Positions 43,890 to 56,539 are shown, counted from the first letter of the stretch. The stretch is 64,000 nt of DNA from Macrotrachela quadricornifera (GCA_022393335.1 JAJEKB010021158.1:823203-887202); one strand, 5' to 3'. Made by a program: numbers and translations. The notes: generated by a model from the sequence alone, not told the origin.

Positions 43890-44745
43890 AAATGACCATG
43901 GAAATATGGTACAAATGATCACTTAATAACTATGGTTAAACTAGCCCTGGTAATTATGGTATAAATGATTATCGAAGCTATAGTTCGAATATAGTTCAAA
44001 TAAACATGGCGAAGACTATAATAATCATCTAATCACTATGATTTAAATTAATCGATCATTATTGATGAAAAATGACGATCACTGTTTAATTATTTATTTT
44101 GATTGGATTATTTTTTAGTGCTGCATTAATAACTAGATGTTTTATCAATAAATTAGAATTTTATAAGTGAATGTAAACATAAAATTATAATAAACAAAAA
44201 TCATATTCTTTGAATAATGTGATCAAATTTTTTTGGAATAGAAACAGCGCCTAAATAATATAATTATAAAAATTCGCATTGTTGTTTACAAAATTATTGT
44301 AGTTCTCGATAAAATATATAAACGTTTTAAATAAAAGAGTAGCAGCCAAACGGTTATATACATAACAGTTCATGATAGCGAATGTGAAGGGTTTTTGTAT
44401 TTGAGTAGTATTTTTCTCATGATTGTCCATCGATATTGATATGCATGCAAAAAATACTTATAGAGAGGCAATATCAACTCAAACAAAGAGTCATATGAGA
44501 TTATTTAAAGGGTATGATTTCTGTTTATTATAATATTATGTTCAAACTCACTTGTACAATTCTAATTAATTGGCAAAGCACTTAGTTGTTGATACAACAT
44601 TGAATAATAAGTTAATCAAAGTGAATAATTAAACAATGATCATCATTTTTAACCAGTACTGGTGGACTAATTTAAATCATAATGACGCGGTGATCTTTAT
44701 GATCTTCTCCACAACTGTTGCAACTATGGTTACTAGATGAACACT
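43890..44745. repeat. Foldback element
   Basis: The arm at about 44020-44140 (CACTATGATTTAAATTAATC... ACTGTTTAATTATT) pairs with the reverse complement of about 44570-44715 (CATTATGATTTAAATTAGTC... ATTGTTTAATTATT). No coding capacity; ends not resolved. Confidence 0.6.
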
Positions 44746-45050
44746 GTAATCAAGTTATTATGTTACACACAATTACATATATTGAATTCCCGCTCACATC
44801 TATGAGCAATTATATAGACATCCCCATTGTGTCCATCTAGGGCCAAGTGAATCGACAGTCGAGGAGCGTTACTTGTACTTAATATTAGATGTAAAAAGTA
44901 ATGGTTAAATTTTCAAACTTCGTTTAATCATCAAATACATTTGATATGACCGCGAAGCTCTTATTGCGAAAAGAAATTTTATGTTTAATGAAACAAGAAA
45001 ATGATTCCATTAAATTAGTACCTAAGAAAAAAATGAAATACAAATGAAGT

Positions 45051-46498
45051 TTGAGATCATTTGCACTAAGTTTTCATCAACAACAACAATTAGTCTCGTA
45101 TAATTTGTACAAAGTCTCACTCTTGTTTACATCTGCAGATGGCACAAATAATATGGAAATATATTTAAAATCATGTAGTAAACTAAATCAAATAATGCAT
45201 AGTTATCAAAGAAGTGTTAAAGAATTTTATCGGTCAATGAATAGTATGCGTATTCTACAGCGAATTAAATCAGCAGTATTACGTGCATGTTCAGAATTTG
45301 TAGCTATTGATAATACTTAGGACATATCAAAAGTAGTCAGAGTGACACTTTAATACTGTACAATAAAATTAAAGAAACTTTCTTTCTATAGAGACTGATA
45401 GAGAAAAGAATGCTCTATTTGTCTATGCTATTTGATCATACACCAACTAATATCATAATGGTAAAATTTCGATAAGATCTGTTTCGTTAGGATATGTGCT
45501 ATTTGTACTAGTTCATAAAGAGTATGACACTTTTACGTTCTCTTTATTATCATATAATAGGTTGTATTATAAAAACAAAATATACCACGAGATGCATCGT
45601 GAAAAGCTCTATAGTATGTAAAGGATCGGTTATTTCATACTTGCAATTTTTGGTTTTGAAAACAGATAAAGTTTTTAGCTACCAAATGTTGACGTCGCAA
45701 AAATGAGATTGTATTTTCGTAAAAGGCGCATTCGTTTTTTCCTATCTCATCTTTTTTTTGTTACCTAACACGTTCTATTTAAAAGAACAAAATATACTAC
45801 AAGATGCAACGTGCAAAGTTCTAGAATTTACGGAAACCAATTATAAAAAGATGAGTTAGAGAAAAACTAAATTTGTCTCTTACCAAGAAAAAACAATCTC
45901 GTTTTCGCAACGTCGAAAATTGGTAGCTCAGAACTTTCTCTGCTTTGATACCAAAAAGGGTAAATATAGAATACGTGATTCTCCATAAACCTTAAAGATT
46001 TCAACGCCGCTTCTCGAATATGTTTTGTGCTTTTAATACAACGTATTAAACGATACTAAAATGAAATGCAAAGGTGCCCCATTTTTTTTAATACCATGCT
46101 CATTACGATCTAAATACTACCAGCTAATTTTCAACAATAGAAGTTCGTATCGAAATTTTATTATTATGATACCTGTTGATGTATGTGATCAAATAGCATA
46201 GAAAAATAGAGCATCCTTCTCTCTATCAGACCCTATAGAAAGGAAATTTCTTTAACTTTACTATACGGTATTAAAGTATCGTCCTGACTACATTTTGTAT
46301 GCCCTAACTAGATCATTCAAAAAAATGGCAGGTGATGGCTTCAAAATTCTATTACAAGAAATATTTTATGCCGTTCCTGTACTCAATACATCTTCAATAA
46401 ATGTAGATGCACTTATTGCGCATCTTACCACAGGAAATATTTCGAAAACCCGTATATTATTTATGGTCACTTTTCAATTGCTGTTTTCTGTATTTTGA
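45051..46498 (+). other. Two open segments flanking a TA-type element; possible interrupted gene
   Basis: The frame 45051-45320 (89 residues, containing KVSLLFTSADGTNNMEIYLK) ends exactly at the left end of an inserted element. Just right of that element is a second open stretch (46307-46498, containing MAGDGFKILLQEIFYAVPVL). Base composition of both is more coding-like than the surroundings. They might be parts of one gene, but no family is recognised and a direct join still gives a stop, so this is weak. Confidence 0.3.
45320..46304. mobile_element. TA-flanked non-autonomous element with ~160-bp inverted repeats
   Basis: Ends GGACATATCAAAAGTAGTCA (left) and GGGCATACAAAATGTAGTCA (right, reverse complement), with TA on both sides (45318-45319 and 46305-46306). 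Arms of about 160 bp are inverted copies (for example TTTGATCA with CATAGNAAATAGAGCAT). The 985-bp element has no transposase; a Tc1/mariner-type MITE is likely. Confidence 0.8.
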
Positions 46499-46753
46499 GA
46501 TAAGTAGAGAGGTAATTCGAATTTATAATGAAGTAAAAATCAATTATCATTTATTTATTGTTCTAGTATTTTTTAACACTTGGTACCATTTTTCATTAGA
46601 TAATTTAGGTTTAAGTTATTGTAGCATTTCCATTCATCATACATACAATGGGCTATTTAATTTTAATCTGAATTTAAAACGAAAAAAAAGCGTTTGCTTT
46701 CAGATTGAAATTAAGAGTTAGTGAAACTAAGGAATTCTGAAATTTAGTATATA

Positions 46754-47781
46754 CAGGGTGGCCCAAAAGTCACTTTACCGAGAAAAAATTGAATATTTCC
46801 ATTACAACTCGATCAAACGGGCTCATTTTTTTTACCAAGAATAGAGACATGTTCACACTCCAAATCCATACAGACAAGCCTAGTGAGAGTCTTTATTAAA
46901 CACCACTATTGACCTCAACAAGAAAAATTTTATTTTTTCACAGATAGAAAAAAAACAGTATACTTAACAGAGGGTCTCTCTAGGCATATCTTTATGAATA
47001 TGAAGCTTGAACATGCCTCTATTATCGGTAAAAAAATCGGCTCGTTTACTAGTGCTGTAGCCGAGATATTCAATTTTTATTTTCATAAACTGACTTCTAG
47101 TCCGCCCTGTATAGGGTCCAAAAGCCACGATACCAAGAAAAAATGAAATATCTTCACTACGACTCGAGCAAACGGGCTGATCTTTTTACCANNNNNNNNN
47201 NNNNNNNNNNNNNNNNNNNNNNNNNNNNNNNNNNNNNNNNNNNNNNNNNNNNNNNNNNNNNNNNNNNNNNNNNNNNNNNNNNNNNNNNNNNCCCCCAATC
47301 TTGAAAAATTTTCTTTTTTTTTGCTTGATACTTTTTAAAAAATTTTTAAAAATCCTTCAAAAATTTCGAAAAATCTCGAAAGATCTTTAATAAATCTGTA
47401 ATCTTTTCTTCAAAATTTCGATAATTTATAGGCACTTTTTAAAAAATTTTTGTCCCCCCTTCCAATCTTTAGCCCCTCGCGGCAGCTCTGTGTATCTGAA
47501 GCTCAATTGTTGAAAGATATGTGAGTTCCACATTTTAGTCCTAAAGGGACTGCGCTGACAAGCTTTTTCGGCAAAGTGACCTTTTTGTCTATCTGTGAAA
47601 AAGTAAAATTTTTCTTGTTAAGGTCAATAGTGGTATTTACTAAAGGCTCTCACTAGGCTTGTCCGTATGGATATGGAGTGTGAACATGTCTCTATTCTTG
47701 GTAAAAATATGAGCCCATTTAATCGAGCTGTAATGGAGATATTCAATTTTTTCTCGGTAAAGTGACTTTTGGGCCACCCTG
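46754..47781. mobile_element. Mariner-like foldback elements (adjacent/nested pair)
   Basis: The left end CAGGGTGGCCCAAAAGTCAC and the right end (reverse complement) CAGGGTGGCCCAAAAGTCAC are the same, with TA outside. Outer arms are about 200 bp. A complete internal palindrome ends near 47111 (CGCCCTGTA), and a second copy starts at once (TAGGGTCCAAAAGCC). Two copies are thus joined tail to head. The gap at 47192-47291 lies inside the second. GGGTGGCCCAAAAGT-type termini and TA targets are seen in mariner-like elements. Confidence 0.78.
47192..47291. other. Assembly gap (100 N)
   Basis: One hundred unresolved bases, a standard filler length, placed inside an inverted repeat where assembly commonly fails. 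Confidence 0.99.
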
Positions 47782-48184
47782 TATATATATCAGGTGATAT
47801 TTTTCATTTCTTTTTTCTTCTTATTCTTTGGTTTATTCCTTATATGTATTGAAGTGTGTGATTTTTAAGTGAAAAAAAAAGACGTGACATTATCTTTTTT
47901 TTCTCTATTCTATCATACTATAAAGGTGGAAATTGATCACTCTCTTTTCCCTTCTCAATTGCATAAATAACCACATGTTCTTCACATTTAGACAGTTAAT
48001 ATTTCTAAACATTAGAATATGATATATTGTAATGAAATATATTTTTTCTTGACAACTTAAACTTATATTTTATTCTTACTATGAGAAACAAATAAAATGA
48101 GTTTTTATATAAAACAAAATTTGTATGATTTTGAATATATTAAAGAATTTACATTCATAAATAATTGTTACAATATATTCTATA

Positions 48185-48754
48185 CCGGGTGGGCCAAAAG
48201 TAACATAACAAAAAGAAAAAAATTGAATATCACCTTTACGGCTCGAGCAAGAGAGCTGAATTTTTTACCAGTGCGAGAGGCATGTATAAGCTCTATATCC
48301 ATAAAGACATGCCCAGAGAGACCCTACGTAAAGTGTTACTATTGACCTCAACAAGAAAAGTTTTACTTTTTCGGAGATAGAAAGAAAAACAATATACTTA
48401 ACACAGGATTTCTCTAGGCATGTCTTTATGGATATGAAGCTTATACATGCCTCTACCACTGGTAAAAAAATCAGTTCTTTTGTTCGAGCTGTAATGGAGA
48501 TATTCAATTTTTATTCTGGTAAACTGACTCTTGGACCATCCTGTGTATTGTTTTTTTTCTATCGATGAAAAAGTAGAATTTTTCTTGTTGAAGTCAATAG
48601 TGACACTTTACGAAGAGTCTCTCTGTATATGTCTTCATGGATATAGAGCTTATACATGCCTCTCTCACTGATAAAAAATTCAGCTCTCTTGCTCGAGCCG
48701 TAAAGGTGATATTCAATTTTTTTCTTTTTATTATGTTACTTTTGGGCCACCCGG
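48185..48754. mobile_element. Mariner-like foldback, second locus
   Basis: Ends CCGGGTGGGCCAAAAGTAAC and (reverse complement of right) CCGGGTGGCCCAAAAGTAAC, with TA on each side. Arms of about 200 bp pair almost completely and are related to the elements at 46.75-47.78 kb. An internal partial copy ends at about 48541. Open frames inside are by-products of the repeat. Confidence 0.78.
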
Positions 48755-48756
48755 TA

Positions 48757-49860
48757 TGTATTCGTTTTCTGAGTTTGTTAATTTTAAATAAAACTATTCG
48801 AATTAATCAAATATATGCTAAAGATATGAATGATGTCTAGACAAAATTCTTTTTTCTTTTATTAGTAATAAAATTTTAAAAGACTTAAATATCTTAATGT
48901 TTCAATTATTTTTCCTTGAAATTCTCGACGTTCTGAATTATATATTTGTCTAATTAAATAGAATCGATAATTTATAGTTTTATCTAATTATATAATGATA
49001 CACATTTTATATCAAAAGAATAAATATTAGTAGATATTTATGACTATTATCATGAAATAAATTTGTTCATTTTATGTTTTTATTCTGAAATTAAGAAGCA
49101 AAATCGTCTTTTTTTTTGTTAAAGTAAAAAGTAATGCTACGAAATAGTTTTTATATAATATTCAAACTCAGTTCAGAGATATACGTTAATATCTTTGAAA
49201 ATAAAGTTAATAAATAATTGCATGTGAAACAATTTAGAAAACTATTAAAATCAGAATATTCTTAATTGGCTTTTGATTAATTATCACACTCTTATCTATA
49301 AGTCATTTCTATTTTGTATAATCATATGAGTATATGCATCTGAATTAACTCTTTATGCTATTTTTGGGCATATTTATTAACATATTCGCTGTGATAGGAC
49401 CCACCGATGAATCTCATTACTCTCTAACAAAAAATTAATTTCACGAAATTTGTTTTTTTTGAAAAGAAAAATTACACAAATTAAAATAAGCTTTACTTTC
49501 TAAATTGTAGAGATTTTCACGCTGAATCTTTTGGAATATTTTTCTTTTCTAATAAATAAAATATCTTTAGAAATTAAAATACAAAATGCAAAGTTCTACT
49601 AGTCATTTTGGGTCATCCGTTATCAGAGAATGACGAATCTCACAAGTGAGAATCATCGCGTCGAATGTGTTAATGAATCTTTGTTATTATAATTGACATA
49701 TTGCTTTACATAGACATAAAATATGGGCTAGAAGTCCTGACTCGATTTTAATATTAAATTTTTCTTGAATAAAATATGCGATTGAAAAAATATCTATTCT
49801 TTATCCCAAATTACAATCTTCAGATTGGGAGTGATGATTTAGCCTTAATATTTCATTAAA
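48757..49860. other. Gene-free stretch
   Basis: Very AT-rich; no supported frame, no repeat ends recognised. Confidence 0.45.
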
Positions 49861-50305
49861 TAATGGTAAAATGCTAATATTTTTGCATTAAAATTAGTTT
49901 AATACTTAATGCTTTGACTATTAGTATTAGAGTAATATTTAATACTTTTCCGTTAGTATTAAGTTAGTATTAGGGTAATGATAACATTTGTGATTCCTAT
50001 AAATAGGACAAAAGTGTTCCGTTATTGCAATTATCATCTCAAAAATCGAACAAACATTGTTCTATTTTTAGGAAAGAGTTCCTGAAACAAAATAATTTTG
50101 TTCTGTTTTTAGTTTGATGATTCTTATACGAAACAGTTTTGTTCTCTTTCTAGAGATCATAAATATTATTATTATCCTAATGTTAACTTAATATTAAGAC
50201 AAAAGTAATAAGTATTACTCTAATACAAATATCCAAAGCATTAAGTATTAAAGTAATTTGAATACAAAAGTATTAGTATTTTTTCAATGCTAATGCTAAG
50301 TTAGC
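49861..50305. repeat. AT-rich palindromic element
   Basis: The left arm (ATGCTAATATTTTTGCATTA... TTAGTATTAGAGTAATATTT) is the imperfect reverse complement of the right arm (AGTAATAAGTATTACTCTAA... AGTATTTTTTCAATGCTAAT). The centre holds repeats of a GTTCTNTTTTTAG-type motif. No coding capacity. Probably a MITE. Confidence 0.6.
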
Positions 50306-50579
50306 ATCTCTGCCTACGAAAAAAAAATTTGCAAAAAATCATGACAAAACGCTGTCTATGGAACCGCGATTTTGGCCGATTTTTTACATACGAAGAAGTC
50401 AGACCATCAATCCACATGTAAATAATCGGAAAAAACTGTGGTTACTAAGAACGCGTTTATTCACGGTATTCGAAGAGTGCATTGATGGTCTGACTCCTGC
50501 GTATGCAAAAGACCGGCTAAAGTCGCGATTTCATAAACCGCATTCTGCAGCGATTTTCTGCGAATTTTTTTGTGGATAT

Positions 50580-50875
50580 CCATATACACACCTAACTATA
50601 TATCTAATAATCTGCCTACCTGCTTAAGTACCTATCTATAAACCTACTCAGCTATTTCTCTGATTATCTATCTATTTAGCTGTCTATGCAACTACCTATC
50701 GAACTATCTATCTACCTGTCTATCTAACTACCTATCTAACAATCTACCTATGTAACTATCTATCTAACTATCTATCTACCTATCTATCTAACTACCTATC
50801 TAACAATCTACCTATGTAACTATCTATCTAACTATCTATCTAATCACCTATCTATCTATTTATCTCCGCGGAAAA
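50580..50875. repeat. CTAT/CTAC microsatellite
   Basis: About 300 bp of imperfect CTAT, CTAC and CTAA units, including a longer duplicated block (TAACTACCTATCTAACAATC occurring twice about 60 bp apart). Confidence 0.9.
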
Positions 50876-52640
50876 AATCTCCTGCAACCGCAGTTTTTGT
50901 TAACCGCGACTTGACCCGTTTTTTTGGAGTTGCATAAATGGTCTGACTCTCGCTATCACATAAAACCGCCTCAAACCGCAATTAACAGAAACCACGGTTG
51001 GACACGATTTTTATATATCACCTGATTCGTACACCTGAGTCATGATACTCAAGTTCATCTGAACTTCTGCAAAGTTCAGGTGAGTTGTCCTTCAAACGAC
51101 TGTGCAGCGAGCTTTTAAAAATTCCATTATAAATACCTTATGTCACTTTTTGACAACTAAGTTCTAAAAAATATTTTACAAAAATATCTTCGAAATGCGA
51201 GAGCATGACATCTCCTTTGTCTTTACACATTCCATTTGTGTTTCAAAAACCGCGTTTACAAATAAGTTCATCGCGGTATATTATACCTCAGTTATCAATG
51301 TCTGCACCGCAGTTTATGAAACCGCAGTTATGAGCATTCGCACCGCGGTTATTGATTACCGCGGTAAATAAAAACTGTCACAAACTGCGGTTACTAAAAT
51401 CACACCGCGGCATGTTGCTGTTTTACTGGTAATATTTTTCCGTGGGTCTACCTACCTACTAATCTATTTATCTGTCCATCTAACTATTTACGTATATCGA
51501 GATCTAACTACCTTTAGGTATCTATTCACTTATCAAGGTAAACAAAATCAAGAAATAAAGTTAATCTGATGAGATTTAAAGAATAAAGCATATTGTATAT
51601 AATAATGAGGTAATTAAAACAAGTTCTCAATAAAAAAGAAGACATATCAAAATAAATTCTGATAGAGACTTAAACTAAAAACACTTGATTATAAAATATA
51701 AGTATCCAGACAGACTAGAAAAAGATGAATTAACTTATGACGTGATGCGCCAATCACATTGCTTAATTCAGCTTGACTTAACTTATCATTCTCTAGTCTA
51801 TTTGAGGCCTAAGAAGATAATGAAAAGTCAGCTTGTTTCATTCTTGATATCGACATTATGATTGAGCCAGCCGACTCAACGAGAAAGTGTATATAGATGA
51901 TGCGTCAATTCTTTTCTTCTCGTATTATCGATTGCTAAGGGCACTAATATAAAAAAAATTAAGTAAAGCACGATAGATTAAATAGTATACTCGTGTTATT
52001 AAAGAGATAGTTGCAGATGTAGTAGAGAAAATTTAAAAAAATGCAAACACGATACTGCTTTACTTACATCATGGATCTACAATAACAGTATGAATGATAT
52101 CGTGATTATCATTATACAAATCGAGGATTTTAAAACCGCGACTGACCGCAATATTTTATACCGCGATTATCGCCATGTATACAGTGGTTTTGGACACCGA
52201 TACTAACCGCAATACTTTAAACCGCGATTATCATCATACATCCCGCTATTTTCCAAATCGTTGTGAATCGAAATATTTTAAACTGCGGTTATCATTACAC
52301 ATACCATACTTTTCGAAACCGCGACTGATTGCAATATTTTAAACCGTGATTATCGCCATGCATGCCGAGGTTTCGGAAATCGCTACTAACCACAATATTT
52401 TAAACTTCGATTATCATGGTACATATCACGCTTTTAGATACTGCGGCTGACCGCAATATTTTTGACCGCGTCTGTCATCATACATACCACGATTTTAGAA
52501 ACTGTGCCTAACCGTGATATTTGATACCGCGGTTTGGCCCTAGAAAATCGCGCTTTTTTTTAAACGCGATGTCACAAATCGCAGTTAACCGCGCTAATTT
52601 GAAAAAAACTGCGGTTCACCGCGGTTTTTCTTAAAAATTT
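50876..52640. repeat. CCGCGG-motif repeat region including a 61-bp minisatellite
   Basis: Short motifs of the form AACCGCGGTT recur every few tens of bases across the block in both orientations, starting already at about 50360. From about 52136 to 52560 they are ordered into seven degenerate units of 60-61 bp (ACCGCGACTGACCGCAATAT followed by TTTAAACCGCGATTATCATC in the clearest unit). The region has no gene. Its CpG and GC-motif content contrasts with the AT-rich surroundings. Confidence 0.8.
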
Positions 52641-52659
52641 TTTTCGTGGGTGCCCCAGA

Positions 52660-53849
52660 TTCATTCTTAACGCAATCTCTATTTGGAGATAATTTTACAG
52701 TTATGATTATTTCTGGTGATCGAATAATGATTTACAATTAGCTGTTTTTCAATTTAGGGTTTTTATTTTAAAAATACAATAAGTTATGCATACCATAATT
52801 TAACACCATCTTCTATCATGCTGAAAATCTTTTATCAATGAAATCAAGTACTCTAGCAAAAATCGTATTATATAAAATTACACTTTGCTAACCAGAATTA
52901 TCAATTTTTTTTCTATTGAAACCTCTTAGAAAATATCTACAAAATCGTTCATTTTAATTCATCCTCACCTTCACAACTCACTAGAATTAGTTATAATTGT
53001 AAAATTATTTTCAAATAGAGATTGATGTCGAGATAAATCTAAGAATTGCAATTTAGGGTAAAGGATAATCAAAATTCCAAGAAATGTATCATTAAAATCG
53101 AAAATATATTCTGGTCACCAGATTGTGCCATTGATCATAAGTTTAATAAATTGATCTTAGACGATAACATATGGTAGATGAAATAGGATGATATTTAAAT
53201 AAAATATGTCTAGTATATTGTATTTTAGAAAAAAAAAAATCTCTAATTAGCTATCATTTTTTATTTTATAGATTCAATAATTCATTAATGTGAATTTGAT
53301 TTAGGGGATAAGTTCAGAATGTCACAATTTGTAGTAAATAAAAATCTACCAAATAGTTTACCTCTTTTTTTATTTTCTGAATTTATAAATAAATTTCATA
53401 CAAAGAAAAATCTATTTCAAAGAATAAAAACTAGAAGGAAGGCAACAATGTATAAAACTTAATAATATCTCTAACGTATAATGATAAACAGCGGCATCTT
53501 TTGAGTAAACGACATTTTAATCTATATTGTAACTAATGTGAGCTATAAGATATTTTAGCTCAAATGCGTAAAATTTATATATTAATTATCTCCTATTATC
53601 ATAGCAACATCTTCAGTTCAATAAATATTCGTATTTAATATTTACAATCGATAAAAACATATTTATAAAACTAACCTATCAAAAAGACAGCATAAAAGAA
53701 AAAAAAAGTAGAGCAAACAGTTTTTCTTTTACTCTCTCTCTCTCTCTCTCTCTCTCGTTCTGTTCTAAGAGAACAAAACATAAGTATTTCTATTTGTTAT
53801 TTTGTTGTTATCATTCTATTTCGTATAACTTCATACTGTGATATATAAT
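52660..53849. other. Gene-free stretch with CT microsatellite
   Basis: AT-rich. A (CT)n run occupies about 53732-53756, upstream of the allA relic, where its original promoter would have been. Confidence 0.6.
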
Positions 53850-54381
53850 ATGACTTTGCAAAAATTAATAATCAAACCATTAACTCAAGAAGCATTTATT
53901 CCATTTAATGATATTATCGAAATAGATCAACATTCTTTTCGAGTGATTAATAATATTTCAACTCATCGTTATCATTGTCTTGCTAAAGTCGAAACAACAT
54001 ATCCAGCTGATAGTAATTGAGCAATCATAAATATCTTTCGAGCTCAAATAACAAAAATGCCATTTACTATTCATATACTTGAATGATATTCACTTGGTAG
54101 TCAAACATTTGTATCATTACTTGGTCGATCATGTCTCATTGTTGTTGGTTCATCAATAAATAATTCTATTAATAATGACAAATCTCATCCTAATCTCTAT
54201 ATGTGCTTTTATAACAAATAGTAAACAAATTGTAAATTATAATTGTGATACTTGGCATCATTCATTATTATCTATTAGTAATGAAGTTGATAATTTTCTT
54301 GTTATTGATCGTGAAAATTGAGGAAATAATTGTGATGAATATTTTTTTGAAGAAAATGAACATATGATTCTTGATTATTAA
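53850..54381 (+). pseudogene. allA: Ureidoglycolate lyase (AllA-type) relic
   Basis: AllA splits ureidoglycolate into glyoxylate and urea in purine/allantoin degradation. The start MTLQKLIIKPLTQEAFIPF and later pieces (RYHCLAKVE, IINIFRAQ, YSLGSQTF, DTWHHSLLS, NFLVID, NCDEYFFEE) follow the bacterial AllA order over the full family length. Lesions: in-frame TGA at 54018-54020 and 54084-54086, a frameshift near 54190-54210, and TGA at 54319-54321. The stop in LE*YSLGSQ falls where the family has Arg, consistent with CGA-to-TGA change. No intron is seen. The order and lack of introns fit acquisition from bacteria followed by loss. Confidence 0.85.
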
Positions 54382-54562
54382 TCATAATTTAATTCTTTTA
54401 CAATAAAATAAAAATAAATATTTCCCACATCTTTTTTTTTTAATTCAAAAATAAAGACAAAAAATAAAATAAAATAAAATTTTTTATATTAACAAAAAAT
54501 TAATTATAATAAGTCTATTATAAAACAGTTCATTAAAAAGTGTTATTATTATTTTATTGTTG

Positions 54563-56520
54563 TTAAGCTTTAAATTGTCGTGGTTGATGATGTAAAATAG
54601 GTTTAGTATAATTATTAGGTTGTTTATCACCATCAATTATAAGTTGAAATGCAGCTTTAAAAGCAATATTTTGATCAAAATTTGGTACCATTAATTTATA
54701 TTCTAAACTATTTGTATTTTATCGATAAACAATACAAGTTATTTATTGAAGTGTTTCAGTAACTTGTTGTTTAATTATAATTCCATGTCATAATCAGTTT
54801 ATCATAAGTTGACTTGAAATTCTTAATGTCACACGATATTATATTAATTTAATATCATCAATATCAGATATTTTTGAACAACCTATAACTTGATCAATCC
54901 AACAAACAACATAATTGAGTATACTTTGAATTATTATCTGATTTATGTTGAATTTTTTCTTGAGAAAGATTTCGAGTAAGAATTGATATTGTAAATAAAT
55001 CATCTAAATAATCATTTGTTAATGAAGATGAAGAAATTAATTTATTTTGACATACAAATACATCAATTTGATGATAATATAATGTATGAAGTATATCAGC
55101 TATTGATGATGGTACCCATGTACAAGTTACAACAAATTTAAGATGATTAATTTTTTGGTTGAATCATTAATATCATCATATCTGGCATAGTCCACATATC
55201 TTTACCTATTTATGCTTTATTTAATAGATTATATTTTAAACCAATTTCAACATTATTTTTTTTTATAAGTATTTAATCATTTCATTTCTTTCATTTGTTC
55301 TTTTAATACAAATAGATTTATTTCCATTAATATATGAATTTCATCACGTATTCGATCAAAAAAATCTATATTTATAAATACAAGACAATTTTGAACTTTT
55401 TAAATACATTTAAAAAGATTAGCTGATATATGATGTTCTTCATTCATAATACTTATTTTAAGTATATAGCGTGATGATTGAAGAAGATCTTTAATATAAA
55501 AAAAAGAATTTTGATGTAAATTCAATTTCTTCTGGACTATGTTGTTTTAATTAGACAACATAAATTGAACCTTTTTGACTATTTTTTTATTTCATCTTTA
55601 TTATTTTTATTAATATCATATAAAGCAATTAATATTATTATAATAGCATTAAGTATACCTTCAGGAATTTCTTAATTATCTTTATTTAAAAAATTATATC
55701 TGTATACAATAAAAGACCAACATAACGAATAAAAAGTAATGATTAATCAGATAATCGTAATTGATTATCATTTTTTTGATATATAAATTTTATCTTGATG
55801 TAATTTTTAATATATTACATAATTATTTTTAATAAATTCAATTTTTAAATTATCTTTCATTAAACCAAACTAATTTTGATATAATGATATTTTATTATAA
55901 ATATCAACTGTTACAACTGAATCTTTACAGTCAACAATAGTTGTTAATGCTAATTCAATTATAATATCTTTTATTTCATTTTAATTTAATAAAATTTCAG
56001 TATGAAGACTATTATATATAAATAATATTGAATTAGATTTAGTTATTTCATCTTGTTAATCAAGATATTGTTTAGAATATTTAAGGTGAATAATAAAATC
56101 ATTTTGTAAAATAATCTGTTCAAAAAACAAAATAAAAAAAAAAAGAATTAATTTTTGTTTTTACTTCACGTTCATTATTTTCAATATTATATTTTATAAT
56201 ATTAACAAGTGATAAACCATTGTTTAATAAAATCGATCGATTAAATAATTGATGTGTGTATGCAATAAATTTTTCATTATGTTTTATTATTTTTTCACAA
56301 TCATCATTTTCTGAAATAAAATTTATACCGTATAATGGAACATATAACGAATTCTAACGAGCAATTACTATATTAAATGCAAATCATGTATTTATTTATG
56401 GTACACCAAATTTTGATCCTGTTTGTATAGCTATTTCATTATCAACATTTGTTGGATTTATTTGAAAATTTTCATTAGTTTTTATATTAAATAACCAATA
56501 TCAAATAAAAAATTTTTTAA
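54563..56520 (-). pseudogene. glcB: Malate synthase G relic, nearly full length
   Basis: Malate synthase G condenses glyoxylate with acetyl-CoA. Reading the minus strand, with shifts of frame, recovers the family in order: VDNEIAIQTGSKFGVP, IVDCKDSVVTVDIYNK, FGLMKDNL, the segment before FINTGF (VQNCLVFINIDFFDR), RDEIHILMEI, GKDMWTMPDMM, TCTWVPSSIADILHTLYYHQ, WIDQVIGCSKISDIDD, TLRISSQLMIN and the C-terminus IAFKAAFQLIIDGDKQPNNY. Stops and frameshifts are scattered along the whole length (for example the Trp after MIN is TGA). The gene ends at 54563-54565, only about 180 bp from the end of the allA relic and convergent with it. A bacterial-type enzyme in an animal genome suggests horizontal transfer. 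Confidence 0.88.
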
Positions 56521-56539
56521 CATAAAAAACTGTTTTTTC

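Noticed and set aside
48097..48840. Open frames of 67-82 residues on both strands
   Set aside because: They share repeated peptides because they are translations of the inverted arms of a foldback element.
50876..52640. Possible centromere or telomere satellite
   Set aside because: Only seven degenerate units over 0.4 kb and no telomere-type hexamer; too short to claim such a role.
53732..53756. CT repeat considered as a promoter element or CRISPR-like array
   Set aside because: A simple dinucleotide microsatellite without spacers; no CRISPR array occurs in the window.
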